Program-made: the position numbers and the translations under genes
Source: Actinacidiphila cocklensis
GTDB taxonomy: Bacteria > Actinomycetota > Actinomycetes > Streptomycetales > Streptomycetaceae
Direction of reading: 5' to 3'
Assembly (NCBI RefSeq): GCF_907177275.1
Contig: NZ_CAJSLV010000046.1
Span: 1-64,000 of the forward strand
DNA length: 64,000 nucleotides
Part shown: in pieces, positions 50,356-57,990 of the stretch
Numbering within the stretch: the first letter of the stretch is position 1
Layout: every line of letters starts with the position of its first letter
The notes under the pieces: model-generated
Databases searched by the model: none
The model's input: the letters and a program-made list of their open reading frames with translations, nothing else
Told to the model about the DNA's origin: nothing

Positions 50356-50692
50356 GGTGTCTCCGTCGTGAGGAGGTGGCAAAGGTCAGTACGCGGGCTC
50401 AACTGCTGGGCACTCCTGCGCATGTGCTCCACACCTCCTCGTCGACAGAGCCGGTCCGGATCAACCTGGACGGCTGGGAGAACGTAGCTCGTCCATCGGC
50501 TCCTCGGCAAAGGGTTAACTGAAAGCTGCTGCGGCCGCGGGGTCACACGGGATATCCGCAGGTCAGCCGCTGTCATGCGAAGGGTCTCCGCACCGCGCGA
50601 CGGAACAAATTCGCCGCTAGATTCGACCCAGATTCGACCCGGGCAGATTCGAGACGAGTGAGAAGGTGCTCTGACCTGGGGCGGAAGGTGAG
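50356..50692. other. Gap between GNAT gene and rnpB
   Basis: A 48-codon open frame on the plus strand (50376-50522; contains LHTSSSTEPVRINLDGWENV) is possible but has weak codon bias and no proper ribosome site, so it is not called. AGATTCGA occurs three times (50619, 50630, 50645) just beyond the rnpB 3' end. Nothing else was recognised. Confidence 0.4.
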
Positions 50693-51106
50693 CGGCAGAC
50701 GAGTCGGGCTGTAGGCCGGGTTCTGTACCCGGGGGCCTCGCGGCCCGCCGGGTGGCGGCCATCCATCTAGGGCTGCCGTTGCCGGCAGCCTCGTGCGGTC
50801 TACCCGCGGACTCGGGCGGGCAGCCCTCGAACGTCCGCGCGGGCGGCGTATCGCTACGACGCCCTCTTGACCTTGCTCCGGGTGGGGTTTACCTAGCTGC
50901 CCAGGTCGCCCTGGGCACTGGTGGTCTCTTACACCACCGTTTCACCCTTACCGGGGACCGAGATCCCCGGCGGTCTGTTTTCTGTGGCACTGTCCCGCGG
51001 GTCACCCCGGGTGGCCGTTAGCCATCACCCTGCCCTGTGGAGCCCGGACCTTCCTCGGCAGGACCCTGGGGTCCTGACGCGGTCGCCCGCCCGGCTCGTC
51101 TGCCGT
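50693..51106 (-). ncRNA. rnpB: RNase P RNA (bacterial type A)
   Basis: Read on the minus strand, the ends pair as helix P1: CGGCAGACGAG at the 5' end (51105-51095) with CTCGTCTGCCG at the 3' end (50703-50693). Conserved core sequences are present in order: GAGGAAGGTCCGGGCTCC near the 5' end, GGCTAACGGCCACCCGGGG, ACAGAAAACAGACCGCC, GGTAAGGGTGAAACGGTGG, GTAAACCCCACCCGGAGCAA, and AGATGGATGGCCG near the 3' end. About 414 nt, right for actinobacteria. It is the catalytic RNA that trims tRNA 5' leaders. Its promoter must lie in or near the 3' end of the RNB gene. Confidence 0.97.
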
Positions 51107-51123
51107 AGGGCCATCGTAGTGGA

Positions 51124-52569
51124 TCAGGCGGGGGCGAAGAGCACGCCGGGACGGGCCGGGTCGGCCTCGGTGAGGCGGACCCGCAGGTGGTGGCCGAGCG
51201 GGAGGGGCGGGGCGCCGGGGGGCGACTCGACGGGGGCCACGACCGCCGGGGCGTCGAGGTGGACGGTGCCGGCGGTGGGGCGGGCGTCCCTGACGTCGAT
51301 GACGACGGCGTCGAAGACCTCGCCGACCCGGTCCCTGAGCAGCGCGGCCTCCACCAGGTCCAGGCTCGCCCGTTCCGCCTGGGCGGCCCGCCGGAAGCCG
51401 CCGGCCATCTCGGCCGGCAGCGCGTCGAGCGCGCCGAGTGCCCAGCCGGGCGGCGGCGTACCGGCGGCGGCCGCCACGCACAGCTCGCCGGCGTAGCGGT
51501 CGACGAGCCGCCGCAGCGGGGCGGTGACGTGCGTGTACGGGGCCGCGACGGCGGCGTGCACCGCGTGGTCGGGGACGTGGCCGTCGCGGAAGACGGTGTA
51601 GCCGGCGCCGCGCAGCAGCGTCGTGCACTCCTGCGCGAAGGCGGCGTCCCGGGTGCGGCGCGGGTCGAGGGCGCGGACGACGGCGGAGTACGGGGTGCCG
51701 TCCGGCCAGTCCACGCCGAGCGCGTGCGCGACCCGGCGCAGCCGGGCCACCGAGCCGTCGGGGGCGCTCGGCAGCGTACGCAGGATGCCGGTGCCGGAGC
51801 GCAGCATCAGGTCGGCCGCGGCCATGCCGGTGAGCAGCGAGACCTGGGCGTTCCAGGCGCCGGCGGGCAGCGGGGCGCGGTAGCCGAGGACGTAGCTGCC
51901 GCCGCTGCGGGTGATCTCCTGCTCGGGGACGCTCAGCGAGATGCCGCCGCGGGCGGCCTCCAGGGCAGCTCGCCGCACGCCGATGTCCCTGAGCAGGGCG
52001 ACCGGTTCCTCCGCAGTGCCGTCGTCGACGGTGCGCTGCACGGTCGCGTAGTCCAGCCGGGCGCGGCTGCGGACCCTCGCGCGGCGGACGTCGGCGGTGA
52101 GCAGGTCGCCGTCCTGGTCGAGGTCGAACCGCCACAGCAGCGCCGGCCGCACCTCGCCCGGCAGCAGGCTCGCCGCGCCCTCGCCCAGCACCGGCGGGTG
52201 CAGCGGGACGCGGCCGTCGGGGAAGTACAGCGTCATCGCCCGCCGGTGCGCCTCGTCGTCCAGGGCGGCGCCCGGGGTGACGAAGGCGGCGACGTCGGCG
52301 ATGGCGTAGTGCACGCGGTAGCCGCCGGCGGTACGGGCCAGGTGCATCGCCTGGTCCAGGTCGCGGGAGCCGGGCGGGTCGACGGTGAACAGGGCCAGGC
52401 CCGTCGCGTCCTCCTCCGGCATCCGGGGCGCCCGGACCGCCGCGTCGGCCGCCGCCAGCACCTCGGGCGGGAAGTCACCCGGTACTCCCGGGGCGGTACG
52501 CAGCGCGGCCAGCGCGGTCCGCAGCGCGGTGGCGTCTTGCACGGGAACGTGCAGGTGGCGGCGGGGCAT
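51124..52569 (-). CDS. RNB-domain ribonuclease (RNase II/R family)
   Basis: 481 residues. The catalytic core is DPPGSRDLDQAMHLA near residue 64, giving the Asp cluster that binds Mg for 3'-5' exonuclease action; YRVHYAIADVAAFV and TLYFPDGRVPLHPP follow as in the family. PYTHVTAPLRRLVDRYAGELC is the conserved exit-channel segment. It lacks the full N-terminal cold-shock domains and C-terminal S1 domain of RNase R, as is usual for the short actinobacterial type. It lies directly beside rnpB on the same strand, but the two are probably expressed separately. Confidence 0.92.
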   Translation of the reverse strand: MPRRHLHVPVQDATALRTALAALRTAPGVPGDFPPEVLAAADAAVRAPRMPEEDATGLALFTVDPPGSRDLDQAMHLARTAGGYRVHYAIADVAAFVTPGAALDDEAHRRAMTLYFPDGRVPLHPPVLGEGAASLLPGEVRPALLWRFDLDQDGDLLTADVRRARVRSRARLDYATVQRTVDDGTAEEPVALLRDIGVRRAALEAARGGISLSVPEQEITRSGGSYVLGYRAPLPAGAWNAQVSLLTGMAAADLMLRSGTGILRTLPSAPDGSVARLRRVAHALGVDWPDGTPYSAVVRALDPRRTRDAAFAQECTTLLRGAGYTVFRDGHVPDHAVHAAVAAPYTHVTAPLRRLVDRYAGELCVAAAAGTPPPGWALGALDALPAEMAGGFRRAAQAERASLDLVEAALLRDRVGEVFDAVVIDVRDARPTAGTVHLDAPAVVAPVESPPGAPPLPLGHHLRVRLTEADPARPGVLFAPA

Positions 52570-52668
52570 GCGGCGACCCTACGGCCGCCCGCCCGGTGCG
52601 CAGGGGCACCACACCGCCGGGCCGCGCCGCGTAGGCTGGCGCGGGTCCGTCCGTGTGAAGGAGATGCC

Positions 52669-53445
52669 GTGCTCGTCCTGCTGCCGCCGTCCGAAGGGAA
52701 GGCCACCGCCGTACGCGGGCGGCCGGTCGCGCTCGACGGGCTGTCGCTGCCCGGGCTGAGCGCGGCGCGCGAGGCGCTGCTCGACGAACTCGTCGCCCTG
52801 TGCGCCGCGGACGAGGACAAGGCGGCGGACGTGCTGGGGCTCAGCCCCGGGCTGCGCGGCGAGGTCGCCAGGAACGCCGGGCTGCGCGCCGCCCCCGCGA
52901 TGCCCGCCGGGCGGCTCTACACGGGTGTCCTCTACGACGCGCTCGGCCTCGCCACGCTGGACGCCGCCGCCAAGCGGCGGGCCGGGAAGTCGCTGCTGGT
53001 CTTCTCCGGGCTGTGGGGTGCGGTGCGGCCGGCCGACCGCATTCCGGCCTACCGCTGCTCGATGGCGGTACGGCTGCCGGCCGCCGGGGGGCTCGCCGGG
53101 TACTGGAAGCCGCACATGGAGCGGGTGCTGCCGGAGGCGGCGGGGGGCGGGCTCGTGCTCGACCTGCGCTCTTCGGCTTACGCCGGGGCTTGGCGGCCGC
53201 AGGGCCAGGTCGGGGCGCGCACCGCGACGGTGCGGGTGCTTCAGGTGGCGGTGGTCGACGGGGTCGAGCGGCGGAGCGTGGTGTCGCACTTCAACAAGGC
53301 GACGAAGGGGCGGCTGGTGCGGGCGCTCCTCACGTCCGGGGCCTCGCCCCGGACCCCGGAGGCGCTGGCCTCCGACCTCCGTGACCTCGGTTTCACCGTC
53401 GAGGCGTCGGGCTCGCGCCTCGACGTCCTGGTGCGCGAGGTCTAG
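52669..53445 (+). CDS. yaaA: Peroxide stress protein YaaA (UPF0246)
   Basis: 258 residues starting at GTG with AAGGAG five bases upstream. N-terminus LVLLPPSEGKA is the family signature (PxSPAK in E. coli). Other conserved stretches are RLYTGVLYDALG, LLVFSGLWGAVRPADRIPAYR and the C-terminal VSHFNKATKGRLVRAL. In E. coli YaaA limits Fenton damage by lowering free iron under peroxide stress, and its fold binds DNA. It is divergent from the RNB gene and followed by a repeat-rich spacer. Confidence 0.92.
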   Translation: MLVLLPPSEGKATAVRGRPVALDGLSLPGLSAAREALLDELVALCAADEDKAADVLGLSPGLRGEVARNAGLRAAPAMPAGRLYTGVLYDALGLATLDAAAKRRAGKSLLVFSGLWGAVRPADRIPAYRCSMAVRLPAAGGLAGYWKPHMERVLPEAAGGGLVLDLRSSAYAGAWRPQGQVGARTATVRVLQVAVVDGVERRSVVSHFNKATKGRLVRALLTSGASPRTPEALASDLRDLGFTVEASGSRLDVLVREV

Positions 53446-53800
53446 CGACTGCCCCTTGCGGTTCCCCGCGCCCCCGGGTGATTGCCCCTTGCGGCCGGCT
53501 CGCACCCTCCGGTGCGTCGTGGTTACGCGCGCAGTTCCCCGCGCCTCTTCAGGTCCTGCCCCCTGCGGTGGGCGGTCACCTTCCCCGCCGTCCCGGCTGA
53601 GCGCGCAGTTCCCCGCGCCCCTATAGGTTGCCCTCTGCGCGGAGGGTGGGCGTTCTTCAGGCGGCGCTGGGGGCGGAACTGCGCGCCAGCCCCCCACCCG
53701 GCGCGGCCGGGGATTCGTGTGCTGGCCCCGGGGGGGAACGCGCGTTGCGCGGAGTGCAATGGGCGTTGCAGGGGGTGGTCCGGGGGGACAGGATGGGGGG
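53446..53800. repeat. Spacer with inverted copies of the dispersed repeat
   Basis: The element seen at 11.2-11.4 kb is here in opposite orientation: CGCGCAGTTCCCCGCGCC at 53528 and 53602, with further partial copies near 53460 and 53680 and companion segments such as CACCCTCCGGTGCGTCGTGG and TGCCCCCTGCGGTGGG. No gene recognised. The G-rich stretch just before 53801 provides the ribosome site of eda. Confidence 0.8.
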
Positions 53801-54433
53801 ATGGACTCCGTGCTTGGCCTCACGCCAGTGATACCTGTCGTCGTCGTCGAGGACGCCGACGACGCCGTACCGCTCGCGCGAGCGCTGCTCGCCGGCGGGC
53901 TCGGCGCCATCGAGATCACGTTGCGGACGCCGGCCGCCCTGGAGGCGATCCAGGTCGTGGCGCACGAGGTGCCGGACGCGGTGGTGGGCGCCGGGACCGT
54001 GCTGACGCCGGACCACGCGGCGGCAGCCGCCGCCGCGGGGGCGCGGTTCCTGGTCAGCCCGGGGTGGACGGAGCGGCTGCTCGACGCGATGTGCGGTACG
54101 GGGCTGCCGTATCTGCCGGGCGTCTCGACGCCGTCCGAAGTGATCGACCTGCTCGAACGCGGCGTCACCGACATGAAGTTCTTCCCCGCGGAGGCCGCCG
54201 GCGGCGTACCGTTCCTGCGGTCGCTGGCCTCGCCGCTGCCGCAGGCGCGGTTCTGCCCGACCGGCGGGATCGACGCGGCCCGGGCGCCGGAGTATCTGGC
54301 GTTGCCGAACGTCGCCTGCGTGGGCGGGAGTTGGATGCTGCCCAAGGAGCTGCTGGCGGCCCGGGACTGGGAGGGCGTCACCGCGCTGGCCAAGGAGGCC
54401 GCGGCGCTCAGGCCAGGTGCGCGGTGGAGTTGA
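53801..54433 (+). CDS. eda: 2-dehydro-3-deoxyphosphogluconate (KDPG) / 4-hydroxy-2-oxoglutarate aldolase
   Basis: 210 residues, typical of Eda. Class I aldolase TIM barrel with the catalytic Glu in GAIEITLRTPAALEAI (~E38), the phosphate site GAGTVLTPDHA, and the Schiff-base lysine in VTDMKFFPAEAAGG (~K127). GGIDAARAPEYLALPNVACVGGSW is the C-terminal phosphate loop. It splits KDPG to pyruvate and glyceraldehyde-3-phosphate, the last Entner-Doudoroff/uronate step. No kinase or dehydratase gene is adjacent. Its 3' end overlaps the convergent histidine phosphatase gene by 26 bases. Confidence 0.93.
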   Translation: MDSVLGLTPVIPVVVVEDADDAVPLARALLAGGLGAIEITLRTPAALEAIQVVAHEVPDAVVGAGTVLTPDHAAAAAAAGARFLVSPGWTERLLDAMCGTGLPYLPGVSTPSEVIDLLERGVTDMKFFPAEAAGGVPFLRSLASPLPQARFCPTGGIDAARAPEYLALPNVACVGGSWMLPKELLAARDWEGVTALAKEAAALRPGARWS

Positions 54434-55028
54434 GGAACCGCACGGACGCGTTGCCGTCCGCGTAGTGCGCCACCGCCGAGAGGGACGCGGGGGCGAGGTC
54501 CATCCGGAAGACGGCCTCGTGCGGCGCGCCCAGCGCGAGGCGTACCAGCGTCTTGACCGGGGTCACATGGCTGACCAGCAGCACCGTACGCCCGCGGTGC
54601 GCGGCCAGCAGCTCGTCACGGGTGCGGGCCACCCGGGCCGTGACGTCGTCGAAGCTCTCGCCGCCGGGGGGTGCGGCGGCCGGTGAGGCGAACCAGGCGT
54701 CCAGCTCGGCGGGGAAGCGCGCCCGCACCTCGGCGAAGGTCAGGCCTTCCCACGCCCCGAACGCCGTCTCGCGCAGCCCGTCCGCGACCTCGACCGGCAG
54801 GCCGAGCCGGTCGGCCGCCGCCTGCGCGGTCTGCCGGCAGCGGGCCAGCGGCGAGGTGACGACGGCCTGGACCGGGCCGAGCGAGGTGGCGGCGGCCGCC
54901 TGCCGGGCCTGCTCGCGGCCGCGCTCCGACAGCGCGGGATCGGCCCCGCCGCTGCCGGAGAAGCGCCGCTGCTCGGTGTGCGCGGTCTCGCCGTGCCGCA
55001 GCAGCACCAGGACGGTCGCGTCCGCCAC
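54408..55028 (-). CDS. Histidine phosphatase (phosphoglycerate mutase-like), without RNase HI domain
   Basis: 206 residues from GTG 55028, three bases after the zinc-ribbon gene stop. The catalytic LLRHGETAHTEQRRFSG has the RHG phospho-histidine motif near residue 11; partner residues are in SPLARCRQTAQ, LRETAFGAWEGLTF and the second His in VLLVSHVTPVKTL. In many actinobacteria (Rv2228c, SCO2299 type) the gene at this spot, after Nif3 and the zinc-ribbon protein, encodes an N-terminal RNase HI fused to this phosphatase. Here only the phosphatase half exists, and there is no room for the other half. Substrate unknown; alpha-ribazole phosphate is one family possibility. Confidence 0.92.
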   Translation of the reverse strand: MADATVLVLLRHGETAHTEQRRFSGSGGADPALSERGREQARQAAAATSLGPVQAVVTSPLARCRQTAQAAADRLGLPVEVADGLRETAFGAWEGLTFAEVRARFPAELDAWFASPAAAPPGGESFDDVTARVARTRDELLAAHRGRTVLLVSHVTPVKTLVRLALGAPHEAVFRMDLAPASLSAVAHYADGNASVRFLNSTAHLA

Positions 55029-55031
55029 CGG

Positions 55032-55772
55032 CTACAGTCCGGAGTCCGCCGTACGCACCAGGATGCGGCGGCAGTTCTCGCAGCGCACGACCTGGTTGGC
55101 GGGGGCGGCCCGCACCTCGTTCAGCTCGGTGATGTTCAGCTCCAGGCGGCAGCCCTCGCAGCGCTTCTGGTAGAGCCGCGCGGCGCCGACGCCGCCCTGC
55201 TGGGCGCGGAGCTTGTCGTAGAGCTTGATCAGGTCCTCGGGCACGGTGCCGGCGAGCACCTCTCGCTGCTTGGCCGCGGTGAAGCCCTCCGCGTCGATGC
55301 CTTCCAGGGCCGCGGACTTGCGGGCCTCGGCCTCCGCGGACTCGGCCTGCAGCGCCTCGACCCGGCCGGCCAGCTCGGTGGCCCGCTCCTGGGCGGCCTC
55401 GCGGCGCTCCATGACGTCGAGCACGACGTCCTCCAGGTCGGACTGCCGCCTGGCCAGCGAGGTCAGCTCGCGCTGCACGTTCTCCAGGTCCTTCGCACCG
55501 AGGGCGCCGGAGTCGAGGCGCTGCTGGTCGCGTACGGCACGCTGGCGGACCTGGTCGACGTCCTGCTCGGCCTTGGTCTGCTCGCGTGCGGTGTCGCTCT
55601 CCTCGGTCTGCGCGGCGACCAGCAGGTCGCGCAGCTGGGCGAGGTCGGCGCCGAGCCGTTCCAGCTCGGTGTGCTCGGGAAGGGTCCTGCTTTTGTGGTC
55701 CAGCTGCGCGATGCGCGCGTCGAGTGCCTGGACTTCGAGGAGGCGGATCTGGTCGGCGGGCTCGGCGTTCAG
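55032..55772 (-). CDS. C4-type zinc-ribbon coiled-coil protein (Rv2229c/CT398-like), probable CTG start
   Basis: 246 residues. A long antiparallel coiled coil (~10-185: DQIRLLEVQALDARIAQLDH..., VQRELTSLARRQSDLEDVV...) is followed by a zinc ribbon with two pairs of cysteines, CEGC and CENC, near the end. Homologues lie beside Nif3 in most actinobacteria. No ATG, GTG or TTG fits the start: the codon before NAEPADQIRLLEV is CTG (55772) with AGGAG seven bases upstream. A GTG ~60 bases further up (inside the Nif3 gene) is the only alternative. Function unproven; an adaptor or nucleic-acid-binding role has been proposed for relatives. Confidence 0.88.
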   Translation of the reverse strand: MNAEPADQIRLLEVQALDARIAQLDHKSRTLPEHTELERLGADLAQLRDLLVAAQTEESDTAREQTKAEQDVDQVRQRAVRDQQRLDSGALGAKDLENVQRELTSLARRQSDLEDVVLDVMERREAAQERATELAGRVEALQAESAEAEARKSAALEGIDAEGFTAAKQREVLAGTVPEDLIKLYDKLRAQQGGVGAARLYQKRCEGCRLELNITELNEVRAAPANQVVRCENCRRILVRTADSGL

Positions 55773-56641
55773 CGGGGGGCTCCTGGGCTGCTGGAAGGGA
55801 CGGGAGAAGCGGAGGGTGCGTGCGCCGTCCACGGGTCGGTGACGGCGTGCGAGACCTGGGTGCTCAGCGCCCAGCCGTACTGCTCGGCGAGCGCGTCGAC
55901 CTCGCGGGCGGCCTGCGGGCACCACGGCCACTCGGTGGCCCAGTGCGCGGCGTCGAGCAGCGCGGGCGGTCCTGCCTGGCGGGCCTCGGACGCCGGGTGG
56001 TGGCGCAGGTCGGCGGTCAGGTACGCGTCCACGCCGGCGGCCCTGACCTGCTCGAAGAGGCTGTCGCCCGACCCGCCGCACACCGCGACGGTACGGATCG
56101 GCGCCGCCGGGTCGCCGGCGATGCGCAGGCCGGTGGCGGTGGCGGGCAGCCCGCGGGCGGCCTGCGCGGCGAACTCGGCCAGGCTCAGCGGGGGGTCGAG
56201 GGTGCCGATGCGGCCGAGGCCGCGGCGGCCCTCGGGGTCGGCGGGGTCGGGCACCAGCGGTCCGGTGACCCGCAGGCCCACCGCGGCGGCCAGGGCGTCG
56301 GAGACGCCGGGGTCAGCGCGGTCGGCGTTGGTGTGCGCGACGTAGAGGGCGACGCCGCCCCGGATGAGGTCGTGGACGACCCGGCCCTTGAAGCCGGCCG
56401 GGCCGACCGGTGCGACGGTCGTGGTGCCGCGCAGATACAGCGGGTGGTGGGTGACCAGCAGGCCGGCGCCGGCCGCGACCGCCTCGTCCACGACCTCCTG
56501 TACGGGGTCGACGGCGAAGACGATCCGGCCGACCTCGGCGTCAGGGTCGCCGCACACCAGGCCGACGGCGTCCCAGGACTCGGCCAGTGCCGGGGGCCAC
56601 AGGGCGTCGAGGGCGGCGATGACGTCGGAAAGGCGGGGCAC
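55769..56641 (-). CDS. Nif3-like dinuclear metal center protein
   Basis: 290 residues from GTG 56641. N-terminal half: LSDVIAALDALWPPALAESWDAVGLVCGD, then the metal-binding LLVTHHPLYLRG with adjacent His residues, and ALYVAHTNADRADPGV. C-terminal half: VAVCGGSGDSLFEQVRAAGVDAYLTADLRHH and LLDAAHWATEWP, giving the remaining His/Glu ligands. Family: YbgI/Nif3, hexameric rings with two metals, suggested GTP cyclohydrolase 1 type 2-like, but unproven. It shares a compact operon with the zinc-ribbon and phosphatase genes; its stop overlaps the zinc-ribbon CTG by four bases, i.e. classical coupling. Confidence 0.92.
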   Translation of the reverse strand: MPRLSDVIAALDALWPPALAESWDAVGLVCGDPDAEVGRIVFAVDPVQEVVDEAVAAGAGLLVTHHPLYLRGTTTVAPVGPAGFKGRVVHDLIRGGVALYVAHTNADRADPGVSDALAAAVGLRVTGPLVPDPADPEGRRGLGRIGTLDPPLSLAEFAAQAARGLPATATGLRIAGDPAAPIRTVAVCGGSGDSLFEQVRAAGVDAYLTADLRHHPASEARQAGPPALLDAAHWATEWPWCPQAAREVDALAEQYGWALSTQVSHAVTDPWTAHAPSASPVPSSSPGAPR

Positions 56642-56711
56642 GTATGAAGGTTACCCGGGATGCCGGCCGGGCTGCCGCGCCCCGGCCCCCGCCCCGGCCC
56701 CGCCCGCGGCG

Positions 56712-57764
56712 TCAGCCCGCCAGGTAGTGGGTCAGGTCGGCCACGACCTGGTCGGCGGCGGTGACGCCGAGGCCCAGGTACCAGGTCTCGTCGGGGACGT
56801 CGAAGGCGTGGCCGGCCTTGACGGCGCGGAGGTTCTTCCACAGCGGGTTGGCCTGGGCGCGGGACTTGTCCGTGGTGCCGGGGTCGCCGTAGACGCCGGT
56901 GAAGATGTAGTCGCCGTCGGCCTTGTCGATGTTCTCGGCCGAGATCTCCGCCGCGAGGTCGTCGATGTCCTGGATCTTGGGCCGCGGGATGCCGGCGTCC
57001 TTGAGGATCGTGCCGATGAAGGACGCGTTGCCGTAGAGCCGGGTCTTGCCGTCCTGCATGTAGCGGACCATCGACACGACGGGCTTGTGCGCGCCCAGCT
57101 TCGCGTCCAGCGCCCTGATCCGGGTGTCGTAGTCGGCGAGCTTCGCCTTCGCCTCCGCGGTCTTGTCCAGGGCGGCGGCGTTGAGCAGGTAGTTCTGCTT
57201 CCACGTGAAGCCGGGGCGGATGGAGAAGACGGTCGGCGCGATCTTGCTGAGCGCCGCGTACTGCGGGGCGGCACGCAGCTGGCTGCCGAGGATGAGGTCG
57301 GGGTGGAGGCCCGCGATGGCCTCCAGGTTGAGGCTGTTGATGGTGCCGACGCTCTTCGGCTGCCCCCCGTCCTTCTTCAGGTACGAGGGCAGCTCGGGCG
57401 ACCCCTCACTGGGCGCGAAGCCGACCGGCTTGACGCCGAGGGAGACGACGTTGTCCAGCTCGCCGACGTCCAGGACCACGACCCGGGTGGGCTGCGCCTT
57501 GATGACGGTGGTGCCCATGGCGTGCGTGATGGTCCGCGGGAACTGGCCGGGCTTGGCGTCGGTGCCCATCGCTGCGGTCTTCTCGGCGGCCGAACCGAAG
57601 TCCTTGCCGCCCTTGGCGACGGACTGCTTGTCCTTGCCCTTGGCGGCGGTGCCGTTGCCGCTGCCGCTGCCCGCGCCGTCGGAGGAGCTTCCGCAGGCGG
57701 CGAGGGACAGGCCCGCCGCGACGGCGAGGGCGACGACGGCGGTGTAGCGGCGCCGATGAGACAT
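56712..57764 (-). CDS. Siderophore ABC transporter substrate-binding lipoprotein
   Basis: 350 residues. Lipoprotein signal ALAVAAGLSLAACGSSS, lipobox Cys near residue 24, then a Ser/Gly linker. The body is a FepB/FhuD-type two-lobe binding protein: TTVIKAQPTRVVVLDVGELDNVVSLGVKPVG, EAIAGLHPDLILGSQL, SKIAPTVFSIRPG in lobe one and LYGNASFIGTILKDAGIPR, AVKAGHAFDVPDETWYLGLG in lobe two. No permease or ATPase gene is adjacent, so it must use a transporter encoded elsewhere. An iron box upstream indicates repression by a DtxR/DmdR-type regulator when iron is plentiful. Confidence 0.93.
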   Translation of the reverse strand: MSHRRRYTAVVALAVAAGLSLAACGSSSDGAGSGSGNGTAAKGKDKQSVAKGGKDFGSAAEKTAAMGTDAKPGQFPRTITHAMGTTVIKAQPTRVVVLDVGELDNVVSLGVKPVGFAPSEGSPELPSYLKKDGGQPKSVGTINSLNLEAIAGLHPDLILGSQLRAAPQYAALSKIAPTVFSIRPGFTWKQNYLLNAAALDKTAEAKAKLADYDTRIRALDAKLGAHKPVVSMVRYMQDGKTRLYGNASFIGTILKDAGIPRPKIQDIDDLAAEISAENIDKADGDYIFTGVYGDPGTTDKSRAQANPLWKNLRAVKAGHAFDVPDETWYLGLGVTAADQVVADLTHYLAG

Positions 57765-57797
57765 GGGAGCACTCCTGGAACGGTTCTCAGCAATTTC

Positions 57798-57816
57798 TTA
57801 GGTGAGCCTAACCTGA
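57798..57816. promoter_or_regulatory. Iron box (DmdR/DtxR operator)
   Basis: TTAGGTGAGCCTAACCTGA matches the 19-base palindromic iron box TTAGGTTAGSCTAACCTAA of actinobacterial DtxR-family repressors with two or three differences. It ends ~35 bases before the siderophore-binding lipoprotein start codon. Confidence 0.92.
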
Positions 57817-57935
57817 GTGCCCGGAGGGGTGTGCCCCACCCCCCTCCCGCCACCCCCTCGGGAGCACAAGAGCCCCGCCCCCGCGGCGAAATCACGTGAA
57901 CCGGCACCCTTACGTGTGAACTGCCCCCACTCGCG

Positions 57936-57965
57936 TTGATCGTCCGGACGTACGAAAAGTACGGT
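57936..57965 (+). promoter_or_regulatory. Probable vegetative promoter of propeller-like gene
   Basis: TTGATC (57936-57941), an 18-base spacer and TACGGT (57960-57965). The start codon follows 25 bases later, with GGAGG at 57976. Confidence 0.55.
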
Positions 57966-57990
57966 CCTGAGCCGGAGGTGGACAATTCAT

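Noticed and set aside
50376-50522. 48-codon plus-strand open frame near rnpB
   Set aside because: Weak third-position bias, Shine-Dalgarno touching the start codon, and no recognised family.
50693-51106. Open frames overlapping the rnpB locus
   Set aside because: The RNase P RNA core and paired ends account for the whole interval.
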